Positions 12,385-24,502 of a stretch of DNA of 64,000 nt are shown here, in pieces. Where the stretch lies: NCBI GenBank assembly GCA_021613335.1, contig JAJTWR010000398.1:1354501-1418500 (forward strand), in the 5' to 3' direction. The DNA comes from Whitmania pigra. Taxonomy: Eukaryota > Annelida > Clitellata > Hirudinida > Haemopidae. The notes beneath the pieces are model-generated. The model was not told the DNA's origin and searched no databases. It saw nothing but the letters and a program-made list of their open reading frames with translations. The translations under genes and the position numbers were made by a program. Positions within the stretch are counted from its first letter, which is position 1. Every line of letters begins with the position of its first letter.

Positions 12385-15300
12385 CATGCCCAAATGGCAC
12401 ATTTCCAAGCAGAGGAGAGTTTTAAAATAATTTTTATTTTCAAGTTTTAATGAAATTACTTAATCTATAATGCTTCAAAAACATACAAAAAGTATCAGGT
12501 GTTACACGTTTCATGTTTTTGACTTACAAAATATTCCTGGATAAATTCTTTGTATTTCCATGGAAATTAATCATCTTTTCTATAATAAAAAAAAACAAAA
12601 TAAAGTCTAATGTGTGTTCCAGCTCTGATTGGATTGGAAAGTCTGGGCATTATTAAAATTTTGTAACCTCAAAAAGTTAAAGATCTCAAATAAGTAACCT
12701 TTTAAAAAAGTTGTATTTGTAGTTTTAAGAGACAAAAGATCTAAACCAATAGTCAACGTACAGACTCTCAAAAGTCTGTTTTTAAACTCTCTTGATCAAT
12801 CAACAAACAATTTATATCAATTTAATAATCAAGCTTTCTGAAATGAAGAGAAAAAAATGGTTTAAAAAAGCAACAACAACATTAGTAATTATAATAATAA
12901 TAACAATAAGAAGAATAAACCTACATGGCACCATCAGATTTAATTTTATTTGAATATTAATCCGCTTTTAAATTAATTATCAACTCCATTATTTTACGAT
13001 CTCCTCACCTCTGTTCGATGAAAGTGTTTCAAATGTTTAAATAAATAAAATGCTAGGAGGAGGAGATGGTGGAAAGCACCATTACTATTGACAATTACGA
13101 TGTTTAGCACAAACTGAATTCACATTCACTCACTCACTCACTCACTCACTCACTCACTCACTCACTCACTCACTCACTCACTCACTCACTCACTCACACT
13201 CACTCACTCACTCAAGCACAAACATTGGATTGGACCAATAACATTGGATGGCGAACATTCATTCAAGGCCCAAATCGTCTGAAAGGAGCTTCCAGAGGCG
13301 GATAAACGTTTGTAGAAAGACGGAGGCAGTTCTTATGATTTTAGCAGGTTGCTGCTGCTGATTACGATGATGTTGATGGTGATTGTGATCCTAGTGATGG
13401 AGACAGTATCGGCGCTAACGAGGTTAAGCGCGCCTGTGGTGATGATGGATGATGCAGTAGACATGTAAGCCAGATTGGCAAAAAATGAGCAATCAATCAA
13501 CGCAGACATGTAGTTAGCTAATAAATTGTTCGCCTGCCTGCTATGTTGGTGGAATAAATAATTGAAATAATTGAAGAGCACAACAATAAAACTATAAATA
13601 AAAAAAACAAACAACAGAGTTTTGAGCTTGACAAGCAAGTAGATGACTACAGTGCATGGATAATGCATCCATGCAGAGTAAGAGATGCAACCATAAGTCG
13701 GCTTACCTTGCCAAGGCTTGCAGTGAACAGGACGCACTCAAACATTTCCCCCATTTTCCTCAAAAACTCCTCAACGTAAGGCCTCTTCAGGACGTAGACC
13801 TGAAACGATAATAATAATAATAACAATAATAATGACATTTCATATTTCGCCAAATCAAATGAGAAACAAATCAAGCCAACAATCAAGACAACAGACAGTT
13901 ATTGTACATGCTGAAGTTAATAATAAAGCTCATAACTAAGATGAATGACAGTAGATAAATATAAAAATTGACAGACACCTTTGTGACTTGCTTATCAATA
14001 AAATGGCTAAAATAACAATCCAGGCAGACAGTCAAATCGGACCTGACAAACAGGCAAACACGCAAAAACATGAACAAGAATTGGCTCATTACCGTGTGCA
14101 TACACCTACGTAAATTAAAAATAAAGTATTTCATTTTAACGAATTTAATTAAAGTAAATAATCTTAATGAATTTAATTGAAGTAAATAATTTTAATGAAT
14201 TTAATTAAAGTAAATAATTTTAATGAATTTAATTAAAGTAAATAATTTTAATGAATTTAATTAAAGTAAATAATTTTAATGAATTTAATTGAAGTAAATA
14301 ATTTTTTTAAATTAATTAATTAATCTCTGACAATGCAACCTCAGAAAGCCTGTGGCAGATGGAATGTTCGAAAGGAAAGGATTACAATTTTATCAGGACA
14401 TGTACCTTCATTTTAAATCTCCACAGTCGACTGAGGAATCTCCAAAATCAACTCCATGACCTCCAAAGAGACTCAAACTCAACTATCACTATGAGCAACC
14501 TGAGAAGTATCCTTTTTGTAACCTATAGTTTTATTTTTATATCCTATGAACCTTGAAGTTTGGTTCAAAAGAGAGAGAGAGAAGAGAAATGCTAATTCTA
14601 ACATTTTTTTGACAAAGCTAGTCTCACCTGGCTAACATAGCACCAATAATCCAATAATAATAATGAGTTTTTGATTACCATTCCATCAACATTTGACTAG
14701 ATTACAAAATATAATAAAGACAAACTGATCTGAACATTACCAATGATGCATGCTCTTAGACTTGAGAGGCATTAAACAAACAAAGGATAATACAATAACA
14801 GCCTCAATAACAAGGCGGTGAGATAGGAAAATCCACTGAATTGAGAGCTAGATAACGATAATGGAAATGAAGAAGAAGAATATGACGATGATAATGATGA
14901 TGATTACCTGATGGATGGTTCCATCTATTTCGACAGGGATGATAAAGTCTGCATTCTTGACCGGCTGAATGGAAGAAAAAAAAATTGTTGTTGATATTGC
15001 AATCACGACCTGACTTCATGATGATGATGATATTGCAATCACAAACTCACTTCATGATGATGACGATGCCAAAGAAAACTCAATTATCATCAATAATTGG
15101 CGCTCAAGTTACTGATGAGGATGGCTAATTTATTGGTAGCGAATGATGATGATTGTGAGGATTGCTATTCCTAGCCACAAAACAACAACAACAACATCAA
15201 ATGTTATGATAAACCAATGGAAGCTTCAAACAACAAACACGTGTTGCCACTACTACCTACTACTGATGACTACTACTACTATTACGTCCCTTAAGCCTTA

Positions 15301-16804
15301 CAACTGAGAAGAAGCCTGCATAATGTCTGATGCTTAAAATAATGTCCAGTGATAAACAGGAAATTAATGTTTAAACAATCCTAGAATGAAGTTCATAATT
15401 TCCACAAATAAATTCTAATAACCATATAAAAATTTATTCGAGCAAACTGTAGGTTTGGATTTAAAAAAAAACAAATAAACAAAAAAAAAAAATTTTCAAC
15501 CTGGAAGGAACTGTGGACCAGCGTCTCGTCCAAATCAATGACCACGCATTTCTTGTCCTTGTACTTCTCAGAAACTGGCTTCAATAAATAATTCTAAGAA
15601 ACAAAAAAAATGGCAAAATGCAAACAACATTTTCAACAAATAACTTGACTTTAAATAACAAATAATTTCAATTAATAATCTAAAGCAATTTCTTAATAAA
15701 CTACACTGGCTTTCTTTCAGGCATATACATAAATACCAGCTGCAACATTTTGATAGGTGAAACAAAATAAAAACACGATTATTATTAAACACAGGCCAAT
15801 TAATTTCCATGCACATTAGAATACTGTGAAGTGATTGAGCACATGTGCAAGAGATGCTAAAACCATATTCATAGGAAAAGTGTTCACCACTTGTTATCAT
15901 CTACAGAAACATCCAGTGGAAGAATAGATGGATGGATTTATGGCTGAGTAAATTGAAAGTCAGCTGGTAGGATTAGTAACAATTACTAATTTATTAAACT
16001 TAAAAAACTATTAACTGCACTCCTGGAAACATATATTTTCTATTACAATAAAATTACATACATTACGAAATTTCTGCCAGTGCCATTAACCAATTTCCCC
16101 AGTAAAAATCTACATGACAGCAAGATTTACAACGTGTGGGTCCCAAGTGCGTGAGAAAATGTGGTTTCAATTCATTTGAAGATTGTTCAATGACTTAAAC
16201 ACAACTCTTGCCCACCTTGAAAATCCCAGGTTCAACCACATCCCCCCCTATCAATTATGCAGAGTCGCTTAGCGTGACAAAAACATCAACTGTGGAACAT
16301 CAAGTGAGAAAGTGTAAAACAGTAAAGACCAAGTTTGGTTGACGAATTTGCATACATTCCAGGATAAACCAGTGCAAATAATGAGAAATAGTTTGAGTGC
16401 ATGAAATGTTGAAGATGATGCTAAGCAACAGCGGGGTAAGAAGATGTGCTGTTGTTACAACAACAACAACGTTTCTCATGATTCTCCTCATTGCAACAAA
16501 ATCATCATTTCATCTAAATGAAGAATGCAGGCACACTACAAGATGTCACTACAAGAACAGCAACTAGCTTACAAGCCTGGCAAGTACTGAAAAGGCTAAT
16601 GTCTAAGAAACAACAGCATTCATAGAATAAGGAACAAATAAATCAATGATTCAAAACATCTCAAAGATGCATCGTGCTACTTGCATGGCTTAACGAACAT
16701 TCACTTAATTAGCACAATTGATTCTCTGCAATAATAGCAGCAATTAACATTCATTAATATCTCAATATCGAATAATAATAACAATAATAATAATAATAAT
16801 AATA

Positions 16805-16836
<32 letters not shown>

Positions 16837-19392
16837 TAATAATAATAATAATATAATAATAATAATAATAACAATAATAATAAAACTGTGCAAAGACGTT
16901 TCTGATTAAATTCGTGGTATCAACCGACCGTATGAGCTTGGACCCTTTGTCTCCTGGCTTCCTCCTCCTGTGTCGAGGGGGGTGTGCAGGATATGGACTG
17001 GGTGATTGGCGGTCGGAAGCAGCAGAACAGTCTGCTGAGGAGACTGCTCGACCTGTGGCTGTTCTTTGTTTCTGGAACTTTGATCGATTGATAACATCAT
17101 CAGCTAACCAAATGTTCAAGCAGCTGATTAATTAATTAATTAATTAACCATGAAAAGATTAAATCTCTATCCAACCAAAGTGGTTCAAAGTGACTCTTAG
17201 TTGAAAGTGAAAAACCAAGCAGGACAATAAATCAAGCAATAATTTGTAATTCATTCATCAGCTTGGGTACAAAAAGTGAGTTCAGCCACTCTAAATCACA
17301 ATAACAAATGAAGCTCCTGTTCAGAATTGAAAGAACAGAGTTGTGAAACTTCCTGATTGAAATAGTATGCAGCAAGAATGGCAATTCTAAGCTTAAACCC
17401 TCACACATCCATCCATCTATCCATCCACTCACCAATCCATCCCATTCTCACCGAATACAACAAGGGAAGAAATGCTCACTATTCATGTAAACAAATACAC
17501 TTCTAGCCAAGGCAAAAGTGATATTCAACCTAAGAGTTAATCAAACATTTGTATAAATATTACCCTTAAAATGATCTTCATCTCCAACAAAACTAGCAAT
17601 TTAATGAAAAGCAATTGCAAAATTAAAAAAATCTCCATCTTATTTGTAAAAAATTACTAGGAAACATGATGTGCAATCTTCTCCTGTGGTCGCAAAAATA
17701 ACAAGATGGTGAAACAAGGAAATGAACCAACGAAACAAAGAGCACTTCATTCATTCCAAATGCATTGCAGACAAATTGGGTCAAGTGGCAGTCACTGAAT
17801 GGAAATGGATGGAGAATTAATTTCAAGATGGCCTCTAGTGATGAGATTAAGAAAGTGACCCATTCTCATGGCTGTTCATCTAGCTATCTTGCAGGGAGAT
17901 TCTGTGGTAGTAAATCTTCATAAAAACATTGGTTGTAAAAATTAAACCGTAAAAACCTCTTGAGCATTGCGAATGTAATACTAAAAAATAAATAAATATA
18001 AAGTCTCATCACATCATAAGCCCAAACACAGAACAACAGCTCATTTGAAAAATGAAATAAAACTTATATTTAAACTATTTAAGCTTTAATGAAAATTAAT
18101 GAATAGCATTTCTTAAAATTTCTAATTTGTCCGAGCCACTATTTTATTCTGAGTCTGAAATAGACTGTAGAAAAAAATGGAATTCCAAAAATGGCTCCCT
18201 ATTTGCATCATCATAATCATCATTATCCATATTATCATCATCCTCCTCATCATGATGAAAATCCACTCATCACACTAGTAGAATCAAGGCTTCTTAGATG
18301 AAAATTTTGAAATCATTTTATAAAGAATCAATTTTTTTCATGAGTTAAATTTATTAATCTTTAAATTTCAAATGGTTCATTTGATGCTCTGTTCGGAGTC
18401 ATACTGATTAAATTTCTCATAATCACATTTATAAAAATCTGTTGAATAATTGGAAAAATACAGCTCAGATTCCAATGAAAATGAAAAGAGGCAAATTAAT
18501 ATTAATAGCATCTTAAACTCTAAATTCTTGTGGGCTTTGAGACCTCACATTTTATATTTGTAATTAATGTTTTGGAAATGTCACGACTATTGTGCAAACT
18601 AGGCTATTGTAGCATACAAAGAAAGATCGTTTAAAGTTGCTTTGTCACAAGAGTTTTGAAATTTATAAGATAGGATCAAAAGTTAGTATTGGGGGAGTAT
18701 AGCAAGCACAATTATTATTGGCTAGTTTTATGGCTAATAATTTCAGTCATTCAAATTCATTATAACATTCAATTATTGCTGCCATATCACTATCTAGAGC
18801 AAAAAGTAACTGTTTCAAGGAAACGTTTATGTAAAGTTTATGCCTACCAATACAGTGTAAATTATTCTTACTACAAAGTTTGCAGAAAATTTTAATTAAT
18901 GCCCTAGATTTCTTGCAAATAAGTGTCACAAGAAAATTATCAACCAAAATCTTGTGATTTTGAGATGTGCCTTATCAAGAAATCTCTTGCAGCCTTATGA
19001 TTCTGACAAGAGATAAAAGTTGCTCAAACGCAGTGACCATCCCAAATGATGAAAAAACTAAAAACTTATGGAATTTATTCTCAGAACAAATAAATTACTC
19101 AACAAACTCAGAAAATAAATGATGATGTGTCTTTCTCCTACTAGAACTTACAAGTCAACAACTTCAGTCGTCACGACATCCAAATAAATTTCTAAAAAGT
19201 GTTTCTGGTATGCAAAGGGTTGTGAATGCAACAAAGTCACTCGAACAAAAACAAAGAAAGACTTAATAACATAAACAAGACAACATCTGTTACGTAAACA
19301 TGAATTTAAAACCAACCTTTATCGAGACATGAGGCCGAACTAGCGTTGTCCTCATCACGACTTGCCTGAGTTATGATGGACTGTGCGTCCAT
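9256..19392 (-). CDS. CTDSPL: CTD small phosphatase (SCP/CTDSP-like) with long C-terminal extension
   Basis: This is a haloacid-dehalogenase-type phosphatase of the SCP family, which dephosphorylates Ser5 of the RNA polymerase II CTD and other phosphoproteins. Eight exons keep phase: 19392-19317, 17071-16929, 15593-15501, 14964-14908, 13799-13707, 10722-10624, 10130-10044, 9804-9256; 398 residues. The N terminus MDAQSIITQ and the RLFCCFR motif match vertebrate SCPs. The catalytic DLDET motif has Asp93 and Asp95, followed by [59 protein letters not shown] and [19 protein letters not shown]. Vertebrate SCPs end soon after this. Here about 145 more residues rich in Pro, Gln, Ser and Asn follow. 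The correct frame of exon 2 differs from the longest open frame there. SCP1, 2 or L identity is not resolvable. Introns hold most of the repeats listed nearby. Confidence 0.93.
13124..13215. repeat. (CACT)n tetranucleotide microsatellite
   Basis: About 90 bases of near-perfect CACT repeat with one slipped unit near 13196. It lies in a CTDSP intron. Confidence 0.95.
14140..14307. repeat. 28-bp minisatellite, six copies
   Basis: The unit starts gaatttaattaaag and ends aataattttaat. Six consecutive copies differ by only one or two bases (A/G at unit position 11, C/T near the end). It lies in a CTDSP intron. Confidence 0.93.
16764..16885. repeat. (AAT)n microsatellite with periodic AATAT slips
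   Basis: About 120 bases of AAT repeat interrupted by ATAT slips and single ACA units. It lies in CTDSP intron 2, just 3' (minus strand) of exon 2. It creates a spurious Tyr/Ile-rich open frame. Confidence 0.92.
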
Positions 19393-20272
19393 CAAATTAA
19401 AAAATAATTTAACTTTCTTCTCCCCACAAAACTAATAACCAGACAGACCAAACCAAGTAAACGCAGCAGCACAATAGCCGAACATGACAATGTACAAAAA
19501 TCGTGTATTACTCTTTTTTTCAAAACTACAACAAAGATGGCGATAAAAGATTTATTGGACAAGCGGTGAGTCGTTACATAGTACATCGAATAATTGTACA
19601 GCTAATTACATTAAATTATATTTCGTAATGCAATTAAACAACAAATGACTGAACACAGATAAACAGCTACAAAATTCTGTCACATACATATGCGTCTGAC
19701 ATATATACATCCCGAACTCAATCCAGTAATTTTTTAATGAGTAGTCCCACAATTACATGGCATCATAGTGATAAAATAAATAACCATGTAATATTTATAA
19801 TAACGGTTAGGTTTTAAATGAAGAATTTTGTAAAACATCAAATAGATAATTTCACAAATGCTCGCTGGAAAAGACACTTTCGGTTCTATCTTCTAAGATT
19901 TTGTAATAACTGTATTTTAGAAAATTCAAAAATTATTTCATAAGAAATATTATTATGCATGTTCCATGAAATTTTTTCGAGGCTTGTGTTTTTTCCTAAA
20001 TAGACGTGTTACTTGAACATACCGGAGCCCAATTCTAAATAAGTTGGCAAGTTATTACTTATCAGTGATGTGACTGAGAACGTCTAAAGTAGTGGTTCCC
20101 AATCTTATTTTGCTTAATGTCACCTTTTCAATGAACATTTTCTTCGGCGACCTCTCCAAAACATCACCGCAAAATCAAATAATGGGAAAAATCAGGAACG
20201 ACATCGCAGCTTTTTTGAGGAAATTAAACCATGGTAAAAGACCTAATTTGAGTTTCTCTTAGAATGCCAGGC
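19393..20272. other. Upstream region of CTDSP
   Basis: This is the presumed CTDSP promoter and 5' UTR. I see no gene and no clear TATA element at a useful distance. Confidence 0.4.
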
Positions 20273-20960
20273 TCATAACATAACATAACATAACATAACA
20301 ATTATTTATAGTGGTTAAGAAGACCTGGATCTGTGTAATAACCACTCTTTTTAGTCCTAATATCCGAATTTACTTAAGTAAATTTTGAATTTATCTATTG
20401 TGTCAGCATGGATGGTTTCCTTATCTAGTTTATTCCACAAGGAAACCACCCTTGAACTGAAATAATTGTTTTTCAAGTTTCCCGAAGCCTTCCTATATAA
20501 TTTATAATCGTGCCCTCTAGTAGAAACACTTTTTGTGGCTTCGAAAAACTGTTCAGGCAAAAGGCCTTCCCTTCCCGATAAAATTTTGAATGCCTCGATG
20601 AGGTCCCCTCTATTTCTTCTCTTTTCCAGAGTCGTTAATTTACATCTATTTAATCTTTTCTCATAACTCAGCTTTCCAAAACCTTCTATCATTCTGGTTG
20701 CCCTTCTTTGTACTCTTTCCAACACTTCTACATCCTTTCTCAAATGAGGGTTCCACACTTGCACACAGTACTCAAGGTGTGGCCTTACTAATGCCTTATA
20801 CAATCTCAGTATTACATCCTTGTTCCTACTCACTACTGTTCTCTTTATCATTCCAAGTACTCTGTTTGCTTTTTTAGCAACTTCCATGCACTGTAGAGAT
20901 GCTTTTCCATTGTTATGCATTATTACCCCCAGATCTCTTTCATGATTTGACTGCTTCAGA
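20273..20960 (-). mobile_element. 5'-truncated non-LTR retrotransposon (LINE), reverse-transcriptase 3' end
   Basis: This minus-strand fragment encodes the last about 200 residues of a LINE reverse transcriptase. The frame is open from 20960 through HERDLGVIMHNN (stop at 20357). Typical CR1/L2-type C-terminal motifs are ANRVLGMIKRT, LYKALVRPHLEYCVQVW, LERVQRRATRMI and LTTLEKRRNRGDLIEAFKIL. After the stop comes a short 3' UTR with an 8-bp hairpin (AGTGGTTA paired with TAACCACT, about 20311-20345) and a (TTATG)n tail at 20273-20300. The reading frame is uninterrupted over this part, so the insertion looks fairly recent. The 5' truncation is the usual result of incomplete target-primed reverse transcription. 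I found no clear target-site duplication. Confidence 0.88.
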
Positions 20961-23474
20961 ATGCTCAGGGCCGATAAAGGAAATAGTGGGGGTTGCCATA
21001 TCTAGTTAACAGCAATGATAAAGGCTTAATAACAAAAAATATTTGCTGGGAAGGCATAGAAGGTACATTTTGCATTTAACGAAAACAATTTTCTAAAATA
21101 TTATAGACATCAGCTAAATGTACATTAATGTCGTTTCAGACAACATCAAGGTTATTATTTTAATTAATTTAAAGTTTTTTCTTTATTTCATGATTTTTTT
21201 AAATTCTCTTGCTGGCGTTGTAAACATTTTAAAAGTTAATGTTTCTTTTTTTGTCATCAATATTGAACGTCTATTTAAAACAATTTACTTTCTTTGGAAC
21301 TAATCATCGATTAATATTTCAATTATATTTTACTTTAACATTAATATTATTATTGCCATTTATTAATGCAATCTTTATATCGAATATGCATTAATAAATT
21401 ATTTACTGAATTTGGTAGACATCTAACTTAGTAAATATACGTTTTAATTTATTATGTAATCTTTTTTTTGTCATTACTCACATCCCACTCATTTGTTTAA
21501 AAGTTGTTTGTAATAATTCTTTAGATATATCTGAATACATTCATTTCGCAAACGCATGCCTTTTGTTTTCATGATCAAATATAAAACAAAGAAAAAGGTG
21601 ACCCCTGCGAAACGTAATGTTCACACTTTTCGACAGAAAGATAAGACTTAATAATCAGACAGATTATTTTATCAATTTTGTTCTTATATTCATTATTCTC
21701 AACACCGCAATAGATTTCTAAACTAAAAACGAAAGTATGCATCCACTTGAACATCAAAATTGCCGAAATAATGTTTGAATAATAATAATTAATCATTTAA
21801 AATAACAATAACATTAATAATATGTAACAATAATAATAATTATTATTATGGCACAATTACATAATATATATCTTCATAGTTTAATTATTACTGCTATAAT
21901 AATAACTATTACAAAATGTTATTAAATTTTTAATGATGATAATGATGGTCTAGCGACAAATTTATCTAGAGAAATGTAGTCATCAAGACTAGAAGAGAAA
22001 TATACCAGACAATAGGATAATAATAAAACATACAGACTTGCAAATCAACCAAAAACTGAGTCAACAGTTTTACGGAGTTAGCTATATGGTAACAATTTCT
22101 GTAATTTATTTAAAATGCTAGTAAACTAATGATATTTTATATTACTAATAATTTATTACACTTTACTTTATTACATAATTTATTATAACTTATGCTAATT
22201 AATTTCTAACTCCAAATGTCCGGTGATCAAGTAGTAAGGTGAACTGAAACAAATGAAAGTCTTTATTCAAATAAATTATTGGCTGTACTGCAATCGAGTG
22301 TAAACCCTGAAATATTTTTAATCTCTGCTTTGTTGGAGTGCAAATAGAGAGAATGAAAAACGAAACCTTTTAAATGCACTAGAAAACAATGTTACTAAAT
22401 ACATTGCATGTATTAATGACGATCATCAATATTAATAGTAATAAAAAAAACAATAGTAATAATAACATTCTCAAATGACTAATTGCTAAGGAATAAAATA
22501 AGCACGACCTCGCGAGCCTAATAATTATGCAATAGACTTTAATTAGCTTGTCATTAAGGTTCCTATATGATTATACGATTATATTGAATGTACTATGTTG
22601 AGAGATAACAGAATAGGATTTGTGGGTTGATAAGCTTAAATTTTATGCTCAATTTTAATCGATTAAAGTTTTAACATCTTATCTTAGCCACGTCTTATCT
22701 GAAAATAATCAACTCTCAATGGAAATTTTCTGAAGTTCGAACTAAAATAAATGAATTTTTACGATTCTTTTATAAAAACAAATGGGAACTTTAAAACAAT
22801 GTGTTCTGCCTTGCCCTTTCATTTAGAGAACCAGCTGTTCACTAGTGTTATGGACAGTATCAGAGTGAATCGTGGTGCGTGATCTCTCAATTTTATCACG
22901 TGCTGGTCATCCTTGAACCGAACATGAGTTTATTTCTTTGGCACGTAGAGTAGTACGCATCAAAGGCTTTTGCCGAAAAACTGAGCTGATGACTATGATG
23001 CCAATAAACCTAAAAATCATTATTCGAACCAATTCTGAAGTGCAGATGTCTTTGAAATATTTTTAATTAGCTACAAAGTAGCATTACTTTGAATATTGTC
23101 ATAATCGCTTGTGAAAAGTTAACAGAAAACAGATCTGTCTAGTATTTTGAATCCCTTCAAGGTTGGGAATATAACTTTCTTCAGTTGAACATTAAATGCA
23201 TTCAGAATTCTCTTCACATTATTAAATGAATAATTTCAATGTGGAAAAAAGAGTTTAATGAAGAATAATGCCTAAGATGCTAAATTTGCATTTTCGTCTC
23301 ATATGATCACTTGACTGATCAAAGGTGTTCTAATTAATCTCGGCACTTTTAGACGTCAAAAGACAAAATTGCGGTCAAATAACTTATCGAAAGGTAATTT
23401 AGCCTAATAAACAAAATCAAACAATTTAGGAGTCAGAATTTGGAAGACATCACAAAGCCGACCGAACTGGGATG
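20961..23474. other. Gene-poor AT-rich intergenic DNA
   Basis: I see only short, unsupported open frames here, with scattered AAT-rich simple sequence (for example 21778-21848). Confidence 0.5.
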
Positions 23475-23482
23475 TTTATATA
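23475..23482 (+). promoter_or_regulatory. TATA-like element of the HRG-1 gene
   Basis: A TATATAAA-type octamer lies about 80 bases before the start codon. That is a plausible distance for a core promoter with a short 5' UTR. Confidence 0.45.
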
Positions 23483-23559
23483 AACTCGCCTTGCTTCGAT
23501 GCGTTAATATTTAGGACGCTGAGTTTACTCTTGAGCCTTGCTTCGAAGTCGTCTAGGAA

Positions 23560-24277
23560 ATGGATCCCAACAGCTGCTATTTCAAGTTAAAGTTGGCACT
23601 GTCTATAATCGGTGTATTTGTAGGTCTTTCCATAGCGGTCACTTTTGGCTTCGTTTATCATAACATCCATACGGCAGTCTGGGGCGGAGTATCAGGTGAT
23701 TATTATTTCATTGATTGTTATCATTGATTTCTTACGCATTTAAAGATTCATTTAATTTCGACATACGAATCGATTTGTGACTAAACATGGCTAAATATTT
23801 TTTTAAACAGGACTTTTCGCCGCAGTAGCTCTCTACCTTCACCTTAAATTTAAGAAAACCAGGTGGGAAAATGGCAGAAAAAAGCTCCTAGCCATAACAT
23901 GCATTTTCTCTTTCTTACAAATTGGATGCATAGCAGCCTCCGTAACTTATTTAGTTCTGGCCATAACTGAGAAACAACGTAAGTTTTTTTATACATTTTT
24001 CTGCTTATTAAGCAGAATTATTTTGGATTTACAAATAGGCTTACTAAAGAAACCAATAAAGCAAAATTACAAACTTAAGCTAACGAAGTATTAAAATTAA
24101 TTTCCAGCCTTAACACCAAAGGGCCCTAGAGCATTCTACCTCGCTTGTGTTTGGTCTGCAATGGCCTGGAAATGGGCCTTTTTGACCACTACCTACAGCT
24201 CAACCTACAGGCGCTTCCTCTCTTGTCCGCTCAGCAACAGGGAAACCGAGAGATTGATTCAAAATCCCGCTGTTTAA
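23560..24277 (+). CDS. SLC48A1: Haem transporter HRG-1 (SLC48A1 family)
   Basis: HRG-1 proteins move haem out of endolysosomes or across the plasma membrane into the cytosol. Three exons, in phase: 23560-23695, 23811-23978, 24108-24277; 157 residues against 146 in human. Four hydrophobic segments lie at about 12-30, 40-57, 72-92 and 108-125. The family motif LAITEKQ followed by YLACVWSAMAWKWAFL matches human LAITQ and YLSCVWSFISFKWAFL closely. His56 in TM2 (ALYLHLKF) falls at the same residue number as the functionally important His56 of human HRG1. A basic/aromatic YSSTYRRFL follows TM4, where the family carries its FARKY-like motif. The gene lies tail-to-tail with FMC1, and its AATAAA is at 24376-24381. 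Splice donors are GTGATT and GTAAGT. Confidence 0.9.
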
Positions 24278-24375
24278 CTTTCATAACATGTTTTTTTGTA
24301 TTTATTGTACCATGCTCCAACGAACATTGAATTTTCTTTATAATTTGTTTTACTGGGATTTTAACCCAATGTGTA

Positions 24376-24381
24376 AATAAA
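24376..24381 (+). promoter_or_regulatory. Polyadenylation signal of HRG-1
   Basis: AATAAA lies 99 bases after the HRG-1 stop codon, on the coding strand. Confidence 0.7.
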
Positions 24382-24409
24382 TGTGAATGGGCAGTTTCAT
24401 TTCCTTATT

Positions 24410-24415
24410 TTTATT
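24410..24415 (-). promoter_or_regulatory. Polyadenylation signal of FMC1
   Basis: AATAAA on the minus strand lies 88 bases after the FMC1 stop. It is only 28 bases from the HRG-1 signal on the other strand, so the two mRNA 3' ends should overlap slightly. Confidence 0.6.
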
Positions 24416-24502
24416 GGCATTTCACAACAAATTTACTGAATGCTCAAATCCGAAAGTTTGAAGAAGGACTCAATGAATGACGTTTAGATTTTTCGAGTTT
24501 TT

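Noticed and set aside
16754..17119. Long minus-strand frame over CTDSP exon 2
   Set aside because: The conserved SCP motif RLFCCFR lies in another frame with matching splice phases; this frame runs into a microsatellite.
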